From Manduca sexta (lineage: Eukaryota; Arthropoda; Insecta; Lepidoptera; Sphingidae), in NCBI RefSeq assembly GCF_014839805.1, contig NC_051117.1:7812001-7876000 (forward strand): a stretch of DNA of 64,000 nucleotides, given 5' to 3'. Below, one piece after another: positions 25,691-38,900 of this stretch. The notes beneath the pieces are model-generated. The model was not told the origin of the DNA. It searched no databases and saw nothing but the letters and a program-made list of their open reading frames with translations. Position 1 is the stretch's first letter; each line of letters begins with the position of its first letter. Made by a program: the position numbers and the translations under genes.

Positions 25691-28489
25691 AATTGACCCC
25701 ACCGCACCTGAAGTTAAGCGGAGCGGGATCCAATGTCGACTGACGAGAGATGAGAACTCGATAGTCAACACAATTATGCCGGCCTGTTGGAGCCGGTTAT
25801 GCACAGACTAATCCCAAAACGCGACACACGTAGGACACTATGACGGGTTTTAGCACCTTGTTTACGGTGGTCGCTATCAGAGCGGATATTAAATATATCC
25901 TATCAGCAGCAAAAATTATAATTAGTATGTTGGTACTTAATTTATCTTGAACTTTATGCTGCAGTTTACCTCAATAAAGGTAATAAAATTGAAACACTAT
26001 GATTTTCAATACTTACGTTAATAAAAGAAAACAATAATTTAATTAATTAGGGGCGCATATATACTAAATGTACTTTATTGTCCTGGAATCATAAAATGAT
26101 TGCACTAGATGGCAAATATAATTTAAATAAAACGTTCCACCTCTCAATGGTCGCTTTTATTAAGATACGTGCCTTTTTAGTTCATAAGACTAACTAATAT
26201 GTCAAGCAAAATAGCATTTTTCACTATGCATTTACTTAGTCAGACACTGGTACCGGATGTCGAAGATTTTAAATTTACCACTACAACTTCAACAACTAAG
26301 GAGGAATTCTTCGATATAAGAGAGACATCATCAAGGTAGCCATTGAAACTATACCTGCCAAAACCGATTGCTATTGGAAGTTATTGTGATAAACTATCAC
26401 TATAAAGCTTATACTATAGAAACTAAGTACTCTAAAAGTATAGCATATACTAATGTTTTACGAATAAACATAGGTTTAAGATTTGTTCAGATATACGCGA
26501 CAGTCCCCATCGCACTAGCAGCAACACATAGCAGCAAATATATTAGCTTATATTTCTCGCCAACTACATTTTACTTAAATATTTACTCAGCATTCAGCCT
26601 TTCACTCAAAGAAAATGTCTACAATGACGCGTACTAAAATGAAAAAGTAAATTCCCAAGAAATATAAAACATCAAACGAGGCGACCCTTTTAAAAACCTC
26701 CAAATGACACGGTTAGGGAGCGAGTGAGACGCAAAACGAGGGGGTCATTTTTGCCAATACTTAAACGAAGATAGATAGGCGTCCACCCACCGGGGGGTTT
26801 AAGAAAATTTTAACTTTTCTTTATTCAGAGCTATTGCCCGGCGGTGAGGGAGGCGGGCCCCCCTCCCTCGTCGGCGGGAGGCACCATTTTTCTCCTATTC
26901 TCTTTGGCCACTCTCAAAGAGAAATAACAGTGCTCCCACTTTAAGCATTTATTAAATCCAGCATTCAAAATGAATTGCTAGGAAAATGTTTCTGTTTAAA
27001 CGTGAAAATTTTCTTATAATTATATATTTCACAATTCAAATAAGTACGTTTCTACTGGAGAGATGTAGTTTTTTTAGTCTACGGGTTAATTAATTTGTAA
27101 AATGAGTAATCTATTTTATATTACATACTACATACTTAATTTGATATGAGTTTTATATATCTTCACCCCATTGTTGAAGCTGCGTTACACGTCGCGTCTT
27201 CATAGTGACTTATAAACGCACTTTATGTTTTTCCGGGATAAAAAATAGCCTAAGGTACTAAGTACTAATATAGTATTCTATTAGTGAAAATTCAAAATTA
27301 CTTACTAGTTCCCGATATTAGCGCGTTCAAACAAGCTCTTCAGTTTTCTTTATTAGTATAGATAACTTAGTAGGTGTTGCTCGCGACTTCGCCCGCATGA
27401 AGAGCCTTCCCTACTACAAGTCATTGAAACACTGTAGCGATTCATACCACCACTTGGACAACAACAGCGCTATTTATTGAAGACATCTGAATTAAAGATC
27501 CCATTTCCCATGGGAGCATATTAACGGAATAAGAGTACCCTATGTGTAATCCAGGACATGATCTATCGGAGGTACAAATTGTATTCAAATCGGTTTAGGT
27601 ATTATCCTACATTAACACCTAACACATAGAAACGTTATCACAAAAAAATCGTATTTATAATATTAATTGCATTATTTATTTCAAAATATACAACTATTTT
27701 TTCTCACCTCAAATCGTATGGGATATCCATGAAAAAAATTACGTTTAGGTCGCAAATATACATTTATTATGTAGGTACATTGTCAAGTTTATACTTTCTA
27801 TAAGATTAAGGCACTCTAGGTATGTAAAAACATGCTTTTTACTTTTAACAGGGTGATGACCTGAAAAATATCCCGCATTTAATTTGCAGAAAGTTGGTCC
27901 TATTTACTGCGCCCCTATATAATATGCTACCAACAAGGCCTCGGCCTAAGCCGTCCTTAATCACGGCTTATTAGGTCTATTGACTAATTTGGCATTAAGT
28001 AATATTGCTTTTTAATATAGCAAGATAGCGTTGGGCATCCACCAACAAGGTAAACAGACAACTTGATAAATGTCGCAGGAACAAGCTGGAGGCGGGCTGC
28101 TTTTGTCCGGTCCGTCTGGAAATCTTTAGAGACTATGTTCAGCAGTGGATTGTAGCTGAAGATAATGATTATAGTAAGTACCCTATAGAACCGAAATAAT
28201 AATGTTCGAACAAAGAAAAACTTTTACTTTGTAGATGTTCATAAGCGCAACTAGAACATCAAATTGTTACCACGTATATTCGGCAGTATGATGTGATCCG
28301 ATCGCCATATCGGACACTTATGACAAGATCCGAGCAGATATAGAACAAAAAAAACAATATTTTGTTCAACCAGGGATCAAACCCGAGACTTCGCAAAGTC
28401 GTACCTCAAAACCAGTACGCCACCGAGATAATTATCGTTACTCTATGACATACCGTAAAGATAAAGAGCATAGAGTCGATGCCATAAAT

Positions 28490-28665
28490 GCTAAAGTTTG
28501 TATGTTTGCTACACCAGAACGGCTGAATGGGTCAGGGTTAAATTTATAGAGATAGATTATAGTCTGGAATATTACGTAGGCTGTTTTTTATCCCGGGATA
28601 ATATAGCGGGACTTTTATCAAGGAAATACTTATTACGCGGGCCGAATCGCGTGCAAAAGCTAGTA
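28490..28665 (+). mobile_element. Short Helitron-like fragment
   Basis: From 'aaatgctaaagtttgtatg' to 'gggccgaatcgcgtgcaaa' and 'agctagta', the same end style as the larger copies. The 91-codon open frame here is not considered a gene. Confidence 0.5.
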
Positions 28666-30463
28666 AGATTAAAGATTATTCTAACAGCCATTCTATTGTA
28701 TATACTTTTGGCGCACTTGTTCAAGAGCGATATAGTCTGCAAAATGTTTATTTCATTTTGCGACATCTATTGAGTAGCTTTTAAATTACTTGTACGTTTT
28801 CAACCGTAATAAATGGTTTGAGTAAAAATCTTTACGGATTTTTGGCGTAATTAATTACACAAATTTGTTAAAAAATCTAATTTCAAAATGCCCAATAATT
28901 TTGGTATGGTAACTAATGTAGTCTTACTGTAGTGTGTTCAGAAAGAAAACCGTCGTGGGATTTGAGGTCGCCACTGTCTTTAATTACCTTTTGTTGTTAA
29001 GTTTCGACATGTTTCTATACAAATATCACTAAAAACAACACGCAAAATCATTGAATAACAATGCAATACTGCTGTTCTCAACGCAAAATCGGTATGTCAG
29101 GGAAACCTTATTTCGAGATAGTCGAAATTTTGTAAATATAGTTTTATAGTTTTGTATGTAAAACTGAGATAGACAAACTCTTTTAAGTTTTTTTTAACAA
29201 ATTCTAGATACCGTTACTTAGGTAAGTTCATTAGATGGGTATTTCTAAGCTATCTGACGACATAAACACCAAGATTATGTTTTTTTTTTTTGAGACCGCT
29301 TTTGAGCTTAGCACGGCAGAATACGACATGAGAAATAAGTTTGACATTTACCAGATAGCGGAGAAGGGTTGCCATGTAAAATTGTAAAGTTAATTCACTT
29401 TTTGGCCACGACGGTTTTCTTTTTGAACAGACTATATAAAGGCAGAAAGTAGGCGCATATAAAATTTACATTTCTGAAATTCACATATCTGAAATTCGAC
29501 TACACTTTGTACACAAAGGTATAAAATTAAACACATAACTGATTATCTACTGATATATTTTCGGAAAACATAGAGAATTATAAATTATTTACAAATTAAC
29601 ATACATAATGCATTAAATTTATTTTTACATATACGTGTTTGCCGTTAATTCTCTTTGAAAAATATCTTTCCCAACCTTAGTTCCTCCCTCCCCAAGTTTA
29701 GATCCTAAGTCCATATTTACTGCTCTCTACGCTCTGGCCAGCGAAGATCTCTCCTACAACAATTTTCACCCTTTACTCAACAAGAACTAATCCCAGCTGC
29801 GTATCAAGTCATCTCATTTATATCCCGTAGTCACTCCGGCGCAGCGTCATGGCCGCTGTGAAAAAAAATACTATTAAATGTCGTAAGCGAGGCGATGCCA
29901 ATGATAGATAGGTAAAAGTTTAAGTAGATTATATTTACAAAATAAACTAGATACGACTAGTAGAGTGGCTGGCATTAAAGGAGCCTATAAAAAAATTGAT
30001 AGGGTGCAAGAGCACAGCATCTATACAAGATTCTCTGGTAGTCTGACCTTATATACATCGGGATCACTAAAGGTCAAGGGCCCTGTATCATTGATAAGGC
30101 TGATTCGGCAGTATCATTTATTTATATATTTATTTAAGAACCTCCAACGAAGGATACACGGCATATAATAAATACAATGTCGTAGCTTTTATACAATTAG
30201 CAATGTGACGTGCCTCTTCAATTAAAGGAGACCACAGCATGCAAATTTATAATTTAGTACAGCGGCAAAAATAATAATAATATTTGGTATTAATATTATT
30301 TAGATATAGAAGTGGAAACTTAAAACAAGAGAAAAAAGGATAAAACATAATAAGAAGTGACAAAATATAACAACATCTTATTTCATACCCCTGAGTATGA
30401 AATAACCTAACATAGGGTTGGCCATAGGACTTCCATTAAGAACGAAGTTCCTCGCGCATTCAT

Positions 30464-32093
30464 TATAGTCCATTGAAATGTTACATTTTTTAGGCCTTAC
30501 CTTGCGTTTTTTAGAGGACGCAATTTTATTTTTTTGAAGTGTAGGGGGGGTCAGTGTAAAGCTAAAACCAAGTTTGTGGGGTCGCCACCCTTGTCCCACG
30601 GCCGCCATCTTGAAAATAGGGGTTGAAATGGTTTTTACGATGTATCTCTTAAACTATTTATCTGACAAAAAAAATGTATAAACATTTTTGTTGCAAATTA
30701 AATTCTCAACAACTTTGGTCCAGTAACTTTTTGTCGTAGAACTATAAATAAAAAAGTTATAAGCGAAAATGTTAAGAAATTCAATGTTAAGCAATGTCCA
30801 TTGCAACGTCATCAGAACGTGTGTTTATAAGGGTCATAATACTTTTTTTTTGTACTCTCATTAATACCCAAATACCCAAGGGACCATTAGGGAACAAAAG
30901 AACATCTGCCTGCTATTATTATTACTATTTCTTATTGTAAGAATAGCTGATAATATTGTATTGAAGTTGTTCAACTTATATCTTTTAGTTGTGGTACATA
31001 TTTCTATACGTGCGGATGTATTTTATTCTGTTTTTAATTGTGAAGACGATTTCGAATGATTTTAGACACAATTTTAACTTTAGTGAAAACTACTTGTTTC
31101 TTACTGTACATATTGCGTATTATTGTTATTACGTGAACAATCGAACCGATAATGTTGTTCCTCGTCGCAGCAGCAGCTCCAGTAGTTTATCGTCAGTTTC
31201 AAAAGCTCCAGAGCCAGACTTTGATTTTGTGAACAATAGGGTACCGGACTCATTTTTGTTCTTTACTATTATCAAATATTTACATAATATTAATTATAAC
31301 ACAGAAGGAATTATTAAAATCCGGTAAAAAATCAACAAGTTATAAGTCTTTGAATTTCGTTGGAAGGGGTAATTAACAAGAAACAGAAAAGAGACGAAAT
31401 ATCCACATGTGACGTCATCGGGAATTACGACGCGTGCGAAAAAAAGAGATGAAGCGATATCCCCACATCGCGCCTACTTCTGCACATTACAATATTTTAA
31501 ATGTGAATTACTCGCTCATTTTTTAACCAATTGTTATGCAGTTTTCGCAGGAGTGCTTCTTTTTCGTATTATTAACCATTACATATAGAATAATGTACAA
31601 AATCAAGCATAGGCCGGTCCCCTATTGCTTCATTTGTGCCAAAGCGATTCAGGATCCAAGTAATTCGCGTACAAGCCGACAAACGCGGGTTTGTGTTGTA
31701 TGTAATGAGAGTACAAAAAAAAGTATTATGAACCTTATAAACACACGTTCTGATGACGTTGCAATGGGCATTGCTTAACATTGAATTTCTTAACATTTTT
31801 GCTTATAACTTTTTTATTTATAGTTCTACGACAAAAAGTTATTGGACCAAAGTTGTAGAGAATTTAATTTGCAACAAAAAATGTTTATATATTTTTTTTG
31901 TCAGATAAATAGTTTAAGAGATACATCGTAAAAACCATTTCAACCTCTATTTTCAAGATGGCGGCCGTGGGACAAGGGTGGCGACCCCACAAACTTGGTT
32001 TTAGCTTTATACTGACCCCCCCTACACTTCAAAAATATAAAATTGCGTCCTCTAAAAAACGCAACCCCAAATGTAACTTTTCAATGGACTATT
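30464..32093. mobile_element. Large foldback element with 0.4-kb inverted arms
   Basis: Arms at 30464-30864 and 31702-32093 are inverted copies: for example 'cttattttcaagatggcgg' style sequence, 'gtggggtcgccacccttgtc' against 'gacaagggtggcgacccca', and the ends 'tagtccattgaaa' against 'tttcaatggacta'-like. The spacer has a Ser-rich frame (RRSSSSSSLSSVSKAPEPDF) interrupted by a MITE, then CFICAKAIQDPSN...CVVCNES with two C-x2-C pairs. It may be remains of an element-encoded gene. Confidence 0.7.
31234..31627. mobile_element. MITE family C copy nested in the foldback element
   Basis: Terminal inverted repeats 'caatagggtaccgg' and 'ccggtcccctattg' with 'tccacatgtgacgtcatcgg' inside. Nearly identical to the copy at 50697-51085. 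Confidence 0.8.
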
Positions 32094-32637
32094 AACTTTG
32101 AATGTAATTCGAAATTAAAACTTTATAGTTTGTGTATTTTTTATTCAGTATTACATTTTCAATGTGAAATAATAGATCAAATCAAAAAGTTTCTTTAATT
32201 ACAAAATATCCATTTACTTAATTGAAAAGGTACCATATTTTAGGTCTTATATATTCTAACGTAGTAATTATCGGCTTATGATAACTATAATAAGAACATA
32301 TTTAAAATTCTATTTTATACAAGTTTCTAGAAAAAGTATCAATTAAATACAATGGAATGATGAGATTATTGAAGAACCGACACAGATTATGTTTGAAGAT
32401 GTAAAGTAATACAATTTCTTATGAAAGATTAAATAGGCAATTACATTCGTCAGCAATGTTTGTTTCATAAACCAACAACATTTGGCATTGTAAAATCAGT
32501 CACATAAATAGCTGAACAAACTCAAATTTCAAATCGCCTTTACACTTTTGTGGCCTTGTCAACAATTTTTTCTCCACTAAAAGAAACTTTAGTTTTCTTT
32601 ATTTACGAGATAGAAAACAATTCAATCGATGTTAATG

Positions 32638-32880
32638 TAAATGAGCCTGTCTGTCCGGCGGATGACGAAACAACCAGGTCATCCTGGAATGCGAAATAGC
32701 TTCACAACAGGCTGAAATGCTCGGTACACCGGGGTCACTCCGAAGAGCCCGTGGAACAACCAGGAAGACCCTGCGCATCTGGAAGGAGTAGGGCTGGCTA
32801 GACCCAGAGCCGGCATCCCTCGCACAACGGCCCGACCTGCTACGGGCTAAAAAAGTGACCCTTAACATAGAACATAGAAT
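32638..32880 (+). pseudogene. Remnant of a non-LTR retrotransposon reverse transcriptase C-terminus
   Basis: The plus strand reads CPADDETT, then in a shifted frame VILECEIASQQAEMLGTPG and RKTLRIWKE, a TAG, and GWLDPEPASLAQRPDLL. The C...D..T...C arrangement and the following W/L pattern resemble the end of LINE pol proteins. A stop and at least one frameshift show it is dead. Confidence 0.5.
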
Positions 32881-32949
32881 GAAAATGAGCGTTTTAATCT
32901 GTAATTTGTTCAGCTTTTGTGCCTGACTGTTAATGCATAATCGTTCTCG

Positions 32950-33090
32950 TGTGGAGTCTGGAATTTATGTCCGATATAGAGTTAGCATCTATACCTATCA
33001 CATCATGTAATGGAATACACACGGTGGAAAGTGGATGCACCTGTTACGCTTCTGCCTACCCCATCGAGGATAAAAGTGGTATTTATTGTT
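32950..33090 (-). repeat. Retroposon family A copy
   Basis: Diverged copy with 'ctatcacatcatgtaatgga' and 'gaggataaaagtggtat'. Confidence 0.5.
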
Positions 33091-33138
33091 TTTTCTAATT
33101 CTTCCTTACTACATTGGTGCGGTTGATAATCAAACTCC

Positions 33139-33780
33139 TTACGATGATTTTAAAGATTCAAGTTCAGCACGTTCTCTTTTCGATTTTAATTTATCTCTGT
33201 ATATTTTGATGCGTTCAGCATTCGTTTTTCTTCTGAAAAATATAAAACTAAAATTATTTACATTTTTTTATACGATTTAAGTTGATAAAATAGAAAATCT
33301 AGTATAATTGTTCTCATGCAAAAGATAAATCATACCTGGCAAGAATCGCCTCCAACGTTTCGTTCTGTTGCTTCTTTTTTTTATTGTCTCTGTATCTTTT
33401 AGCGCGTTCAGCAATGGCTTTTTTTCTGAAAAACACGAAATGAAATTATTATGATTTTTATATTGTTTTAAATTTAAAAAACGAATACAACTACCCTAGT
33501 TTCCTATGTTTGGTTTGGATGAGATTTTAGGTGAAATACATTTTTGATAAATGTATTTAAAAAAAAGTAGTCAGCTACACTAATATAGCACGTTGTATGA
33601 CAAAAGATTATACCTGGCAAGGCAGGAATCAGATGTTTCATTGCGCAATTTATTTTTTTGATTCTCTCTAAACTTCTGTTGGTACTGAGCGTTTGTTTTT
33701 CGTATTTTTATTTCAATTTGATTTTCTATTTTTTTTCTCTGACGGTACTCTTTTTGACGGTGAGCTTTTGATTTCACCAT
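33139..33780 (-). CDS. Small three-exon gene for a basic, charged protein with exon-by-exon motif repeats
   Basis: Exons 33780-33614, 33425-33336 and 33232-33139 join in phase (2/1 both times) to give 116 residues. Exon 1 begins MVKSKAHRQKEYRQRKK; exon 2 contains AIAERAKRYRDNKKKKQQNE; exon 3 contains TNAERIKIYRDKLKSKRERA and ends SLKSS-TAA. Each exon carries an [AH]xRxKxYR[DQ] motif followed by Lys/Arg/Glu-rich helix, so the exons look duplicated from one another. I do not recognise the family; a basic coiled coil or nucleic-acid-binding helix is possible. It lies 0.4 kb downstream of the nuclease gene on the same strand. Possible transposon origin cannot be excluded. Confidence 0.55.
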
Positions 33781-34188
33781 TGTCTCTCTATAAAAACCGC
33801 AAACACTCGAATCACATGTCCGATAAAAACATATGAACACTTTAAGCAACTGCTTCAAATTATGAAATATTATTCAGTTACTTTTTTAAATCATTTGCAT
33901 TCTTTCTCGAATTTCCATTTCTCAAAACTTTAAATAATGGTATAATATAACTCTCGCATAATTTAAAACAAATAGGTTTCACGATTTTTTCATTCAATTT
34001 TTTTTTATCACCTATTAATAGTCAAGTCTGCTATTCAAGTCAATGCTCAGACGAACGAGAAGGAAGGAACGTGCGGTGTGTATACATACCTGCTCATAGA
34101 AAGAGAAAGACATATCGACGAGGTATCTTACGTGACGTAACATTTCCTCCCAAACCATGACCGAGCGTTAATGAAATTCCAAAAATAC

Positions 34189-35941
34189 TCACGAAAAATA
34201 TTTACGAATGATCGCATTCCTTCTACCGTCATCTCCAGGCTTGTCATAGACATCGACAATACTCCCATGCTCTATGTGGGCTTCCAACACTGCATTCTTT
34301 ATGTCAGGCGGGGGGACATCTTCGCCATTCTCCACGCATATGTTATGGAGGATGCAACAGGCGGTGATCATATCGACTGCTGTCTGTAAATTAATCCGTA
34401 ACCCTACTGCGAGAGCTGGGAACCTCTTCTTTAACATGCTATATAGTGTCTCTACTACTTTTCTGGTCTCGCTGTGGCTTTTATTGTAGCGTTTCCGCAC
34501 TTCTGTGGTTGGTTCTAGGTACGGTGTGAGCAAATATTTCTGAAATTTATAAACAGTAACGACCTTAAGTTTGATTTTTCTAATTTATTCGTAAAATTAA
34601 GTACAACACTAACGATTTAAAATGATAGTAGTATGTATAAAGTTTTCAATTTATCTCACTTTTATTTATTTTGTATAGATTGAAAAAAATGGCTTTATCA
34701 ATAAACGCAGCATACGTATGTAATATATTATTATAGTTAGCATGCAGTATTCGTCTATGCCTGCTCTCACAAAGAGAACAGTGTATGGAGGGCATATAAC
34801 ACAAAAATCTTATGTGACGTTACATTTTCTCACGAACCACACAAACCGCAAGTTGCGTTGACGAAGTTCGTCACTTTCTATTTTGCGTACAAAGCATAGC
34901 AAGCAACGGAAACGAGACAAAATAGTGTATAACTAGACAGATGTTTATAATTGTATAGTGTTCATTAGGGCCCATAGTTATATTTTGCTATTTAATAAAT
35001 CTAGTATTAATAAGTAAATTATAATTTGTTTCCAAACTATTTTTATATGCGAATAACTTGATGGAGTGTGCAATACCTTGTATACTTTGTAATTGTATAT
35101 TCTAGGTGTCATTTTTTCTAGTGAATATACTTTTCAGTTATCTAACTTTATAAACCAAAGTAGATAGAAAATTATATCCGTACCTTCAAGGGATACGCGC
35201 TGTCACCAAGCAGACACGCTTTACCATATTCTCCTGCCTCAAACTCCTGGCTCAACACGCTGTCCTCAAACACTCTAGCATCGCTAGTGGAGCCCGGTGA
35301 ATGAGCGACCACGTGCCTTATCCTCAATTTTGAGTCTACCACCGTTTGTACATTCAATGAGAAATAGGCTCTTTTGTTTTTGTACGCGTCACAATTGTTA
35401 CCTGTAAATGTTTAATAACCTCACTAATATTATCAATGCGAAAGCTTATGAAAATGTAGCCAATGTAACTACTAGACATAATAAGACTTGAGATCATGTC
35501 TTAAGATGGCGAGCGCAGTGGAATACCAAACAATACTTTGTAATTCAAGGTCTTGGATGGTGTTTCTACTGTTTATGAGCAGTCGTATCGCGTACCATCA
35601 GGCGAACGGCAAGCTCGTCTATTCATTCAAAAAAGAAAACACAACTAAAATCCAAACCTGGCGAAGTAATCCTCACATGCGTGCAATCTATACACCCTAT
35701 GATGGTAGGAAAATTCGCTACACTACAAAACTCCTTCTGACACATCTCTATATCTTCGGCAGTCGGCATGTGTATATATTTGTCCTTCAGCTTGACTATC
35801 GCGCTTGATACTCTCTTGACGATCCTGCTTGCTGTAGATATGCTCACTCGATGACCTGAAGCTATCTTCTGTAGATGAGTGCCGGTGGCGTAGTACCTGA
35901 GGGCTATGAGTAGCTGTTCGAATGATGCCACTCTTTCACTC
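34189..35941 (-). CDS. Exons 10-12 of the fusion gene: HARBI1-like DDE nuclease
   Basis: Exon 35941-35658 has the HARBI1 helix-turn-helix region (LLIALRYYATGTHLQKIASG, then STASRIVKRV) and the first catalytic Asp in IIGCIDCTHVRI. Exon 35401-35184 has YFSLNVQTVVDSKLRI, the second Asp in SPGSTSDARVF, and LLGDSAYPLK. Exon 34539-34189 has KYLLTPYLEP, the third acid in ETRKVVETLYSMLKKRF, then ACCILHNICVENG, and ends KYFS-TGA. These are the diagnostic motifs of DDE_Tnp_4/HARBI1. No stop or frameshift interrupts them. A retroposon copy sits in the 35657-35402 intron without touching the exons. Confidence 0.9.
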
Positions 35942-38900
35942 CTGGAAATTTATAAATAAAGTTTTATATCCTAACTAGGTAAATAAAAAGCCTAGCTATG
36001 TTTTAGTAAGTAAAGAACTAATTTATTGTTTTACAACGTTAATTTTAAAACGAAAAATAAAAGAGACGCCTTTAATGCAGGTTTTTTATTTTCAAGGCTG
36101 TATGAAATATTAGTGTAATATACCTCTATGCTCAAATACCTCTTCAAGGTATACAGGGTGGTTTTTACTTAAATAGCACGTGAGACACGCGTTCATAGCC
36201 CCTAACTACAATGCCAAAACCGCATAACCTACTATCATCTACAGAAGTCCTCTGCACAACAAAGGTCTTCTTTAAAGACTTATTTTTAATATAAAAAAAA
36301 CATTGTTGAATTATGTCGCAATATTCAATACTTGATAGCTATGACACCAAAAAAAACCTCGACCCTAGTGGTAGTATCTAGGGTCTGTACCGGCTTTAGA
36401 AAGATAAAGCCAAAGAAAATATTTAAATAAAAAAAAAATATCGCTCGAAAATCGTGAGCCAAAAATCCTTTTCGTTCTTCTTCGTTCGTTCGTTCTTTTC
36501 TGGTCCTACCCAGGAACTCCTAAGAACGTCACCAGTCGATGGCCCAGGGGGGCAAGTTGATATGGAGAATGAGAAAAGTATGTATTGTAAGTAAAGTCCA
36601 GAGTACATGTTTCTCCTCTAACGCCTCTCCCGCTTTAACATAGAGCAAAGCGTAATTGAGCGTACCGAATATTAGGAATGGAAATGGTGAATTCGTTGGA
36701 GTTTTAGAACCTCTATGGAGGGGGCAGCTGCCCATCACTGCCCCCCCTTGGTGACGCCCTTGAGGACTCCTAATTGACCATATTAAACCCTACATGCATG
36801 ATGCAACACATCAGTGGCAAAGAGTCCATATAACCCGATTCCTGCCGGCTTCTCTTTCGTAATTTATATAAAATCTAATTATTAACGGTGAAGGAAAACA
36901 TCGTGAGGAAACCTGCATACTTGAGAAGTTCTCTGTAGGAATTTCTAAGGTGTGGGAAGTCTACCAATCCGCACTAGGCCAGCGTGGTGGACTAAGGCCT
37001 AATCCCTCTCAGTAGTAGAGGAGGCCCGTGCTCAGCAGTGGGCAAGTATATAATACTGGGCTGATATTATAATAATTATTACAAAGATTTACAGACCGCA
37101 TTAACGCATATTAGTACCTACATTATTGTGTTGTATCGGGTTTTCTTTCGAAAAATTTCACCCTTCGCTGCAACACATCTATGATCCTACTATTTAGATG
37201 GTGAGACAGCGACCACGGGTCAAATGACCCACTAACTAATTCACTGAGTACTGATTTGTTAAAAATTGACACTTACCTATTACTGAATTCCAAGTCTTTA
37301 TCGATTTCCTTTCTATCAATCCTTTTACTATTTAGATGTTTATGGGACAGTGACCATTGCTCAAATGACCCACTTACTAACTCACTGAGTACTGACCTGT
37401 TAAAAATTGACACTTACCTGAATTCCAAGTCTTTATCGATTTGATTACATATCTCGATAGCTGTTCTCTTTGACATTCTGTAAGTTTGCATAAATTGAAC
37501 GTCATCAATATCTATGATATCGATTTTTGATTTGATTGATCTTGACTTTTTTGACGGCGTGTGATCTGTACTATTGTCGGCGATCTCTGGAAATGAGCGA
37601 AATAAAGTATATTGTTAATTGGTAATTATTTGTCCTTTACCCTAGGCTTGCAATTCACGCAACATTTTTGGAACAACCTGTATATGACGTCATTGAATCT
37701 GTTAATTAATAATTCCACTTTGTTTTTCGATCTATCTCTATTTATAAACAACATAAAAACACAGGAAGAAATTAATTATAATATTATAAATGCCAAAGCT
37801 TGATATTTTTTTTGTTTCGATGATTTTATGAAAAAAGAACATCTGATTATTTAAAAAGAGTGGCACTAGCGTCGTACAGATGGCGCTGTGGATCGATACA
37901 GTAATTTAGGATCTTTTGTAGTAGGACAAGCTTTTAAATGAATCCGCCAGCAACACCTAGCAATTTAGGAAAACAAAATCAATTCTATTCGTGAAACTAT
38001 AACTGACCGTACAGTAAACACATTAGTTTTACCTGACTCTTCTTGATTTATATCTTCCCTTGGCCCGCTCTCCATTATTATTAATTCCTCATGTCCAGAA
38101 CTGACTGACGTAAAGCATGTTTCTTTAGCTAAAAATCAGATTTATTCTGTTACTTATCTATTTTCATTTACAATTAGAGAAGATTGAGAAATATCATTGT
38201 TTGGAACAGAGGTAAAGTAACAAAAATGCAGTGTATTATTATGAAACTATTTTTCGGATATTATCCGCGATGAAATCCGAAAATAGAAAAATACTTTCAT
38301 TTTAATATCTAACATTCACATTAACAAAAATCATAATGCAGTGTATATTATCATAAGTTCAAAATGGGGGTAGTTACTAAAAATCGAACAGAAATTAAAT
38401 AGAATAAAATATAATACCTGATGTGGTATCATCTAGCATCTCAGTATGACTAGACATGGGAACAGCATTAGTTGTACCACCATCCGTACCAACATCTCTT
38501 CTCCCTTTGCCCACCATCGCATTTGTACCATCACTACTGTCACATTCGTCTGCGCTCGAGAAGTGCACACTGTCACCCTCGTTAACTGACTCCAACTTTA
38601 TTCCTATATTTGTGAAGCAGTGTCTATGTTCCTGAATACAGACGGCTTGTTGGTGATTAGGGCTTAAAATATGCCTTAGGGACCAATATTTTCCGATCTC
38701 AAACTATTTTTGGTAGTTACTACGTCTTATTCATACATTTAAAAAATAATTAATTCTTCCAACATCTAGGGGATAAGGAATTTTCTAAATCCACGCCATA
38801 ATAAATAATAGGAGTTGCAATCAAATGACAGTAACAATAAACTGTGACGTCACAGCATATAACGCGGCGTGCGTGAAAAAGAGATAGCACTACACCACAA

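Larger units (their letters stand above)
23278..30463. other. Gene-free stretch between repeats
   Basis: An island at about 23760-23960 ('gtgaagtgcgacggtcgctg') resembles an untranslated leader but has no open frame. A repeat piece at 24120-24240 ('gcgaatgttagacattaaaa', 'gccatcgtggtcacgggg') recurs at 12580-12640, 38230-38330, 39000-39140 and 53010-53100. A GC-rich island is at 26690-26890, and Helitron-like scraps near 27300-27400. Confidence 0.35.

Noticed and set aside
36720..36770. Gly/Pro-coding GC-rich piece 'ggcagctgcccatcactgcc'
   Set aside because: It looks like a dispersed repeat fragment in an intron; the frame is short and not bounded by splice sites.
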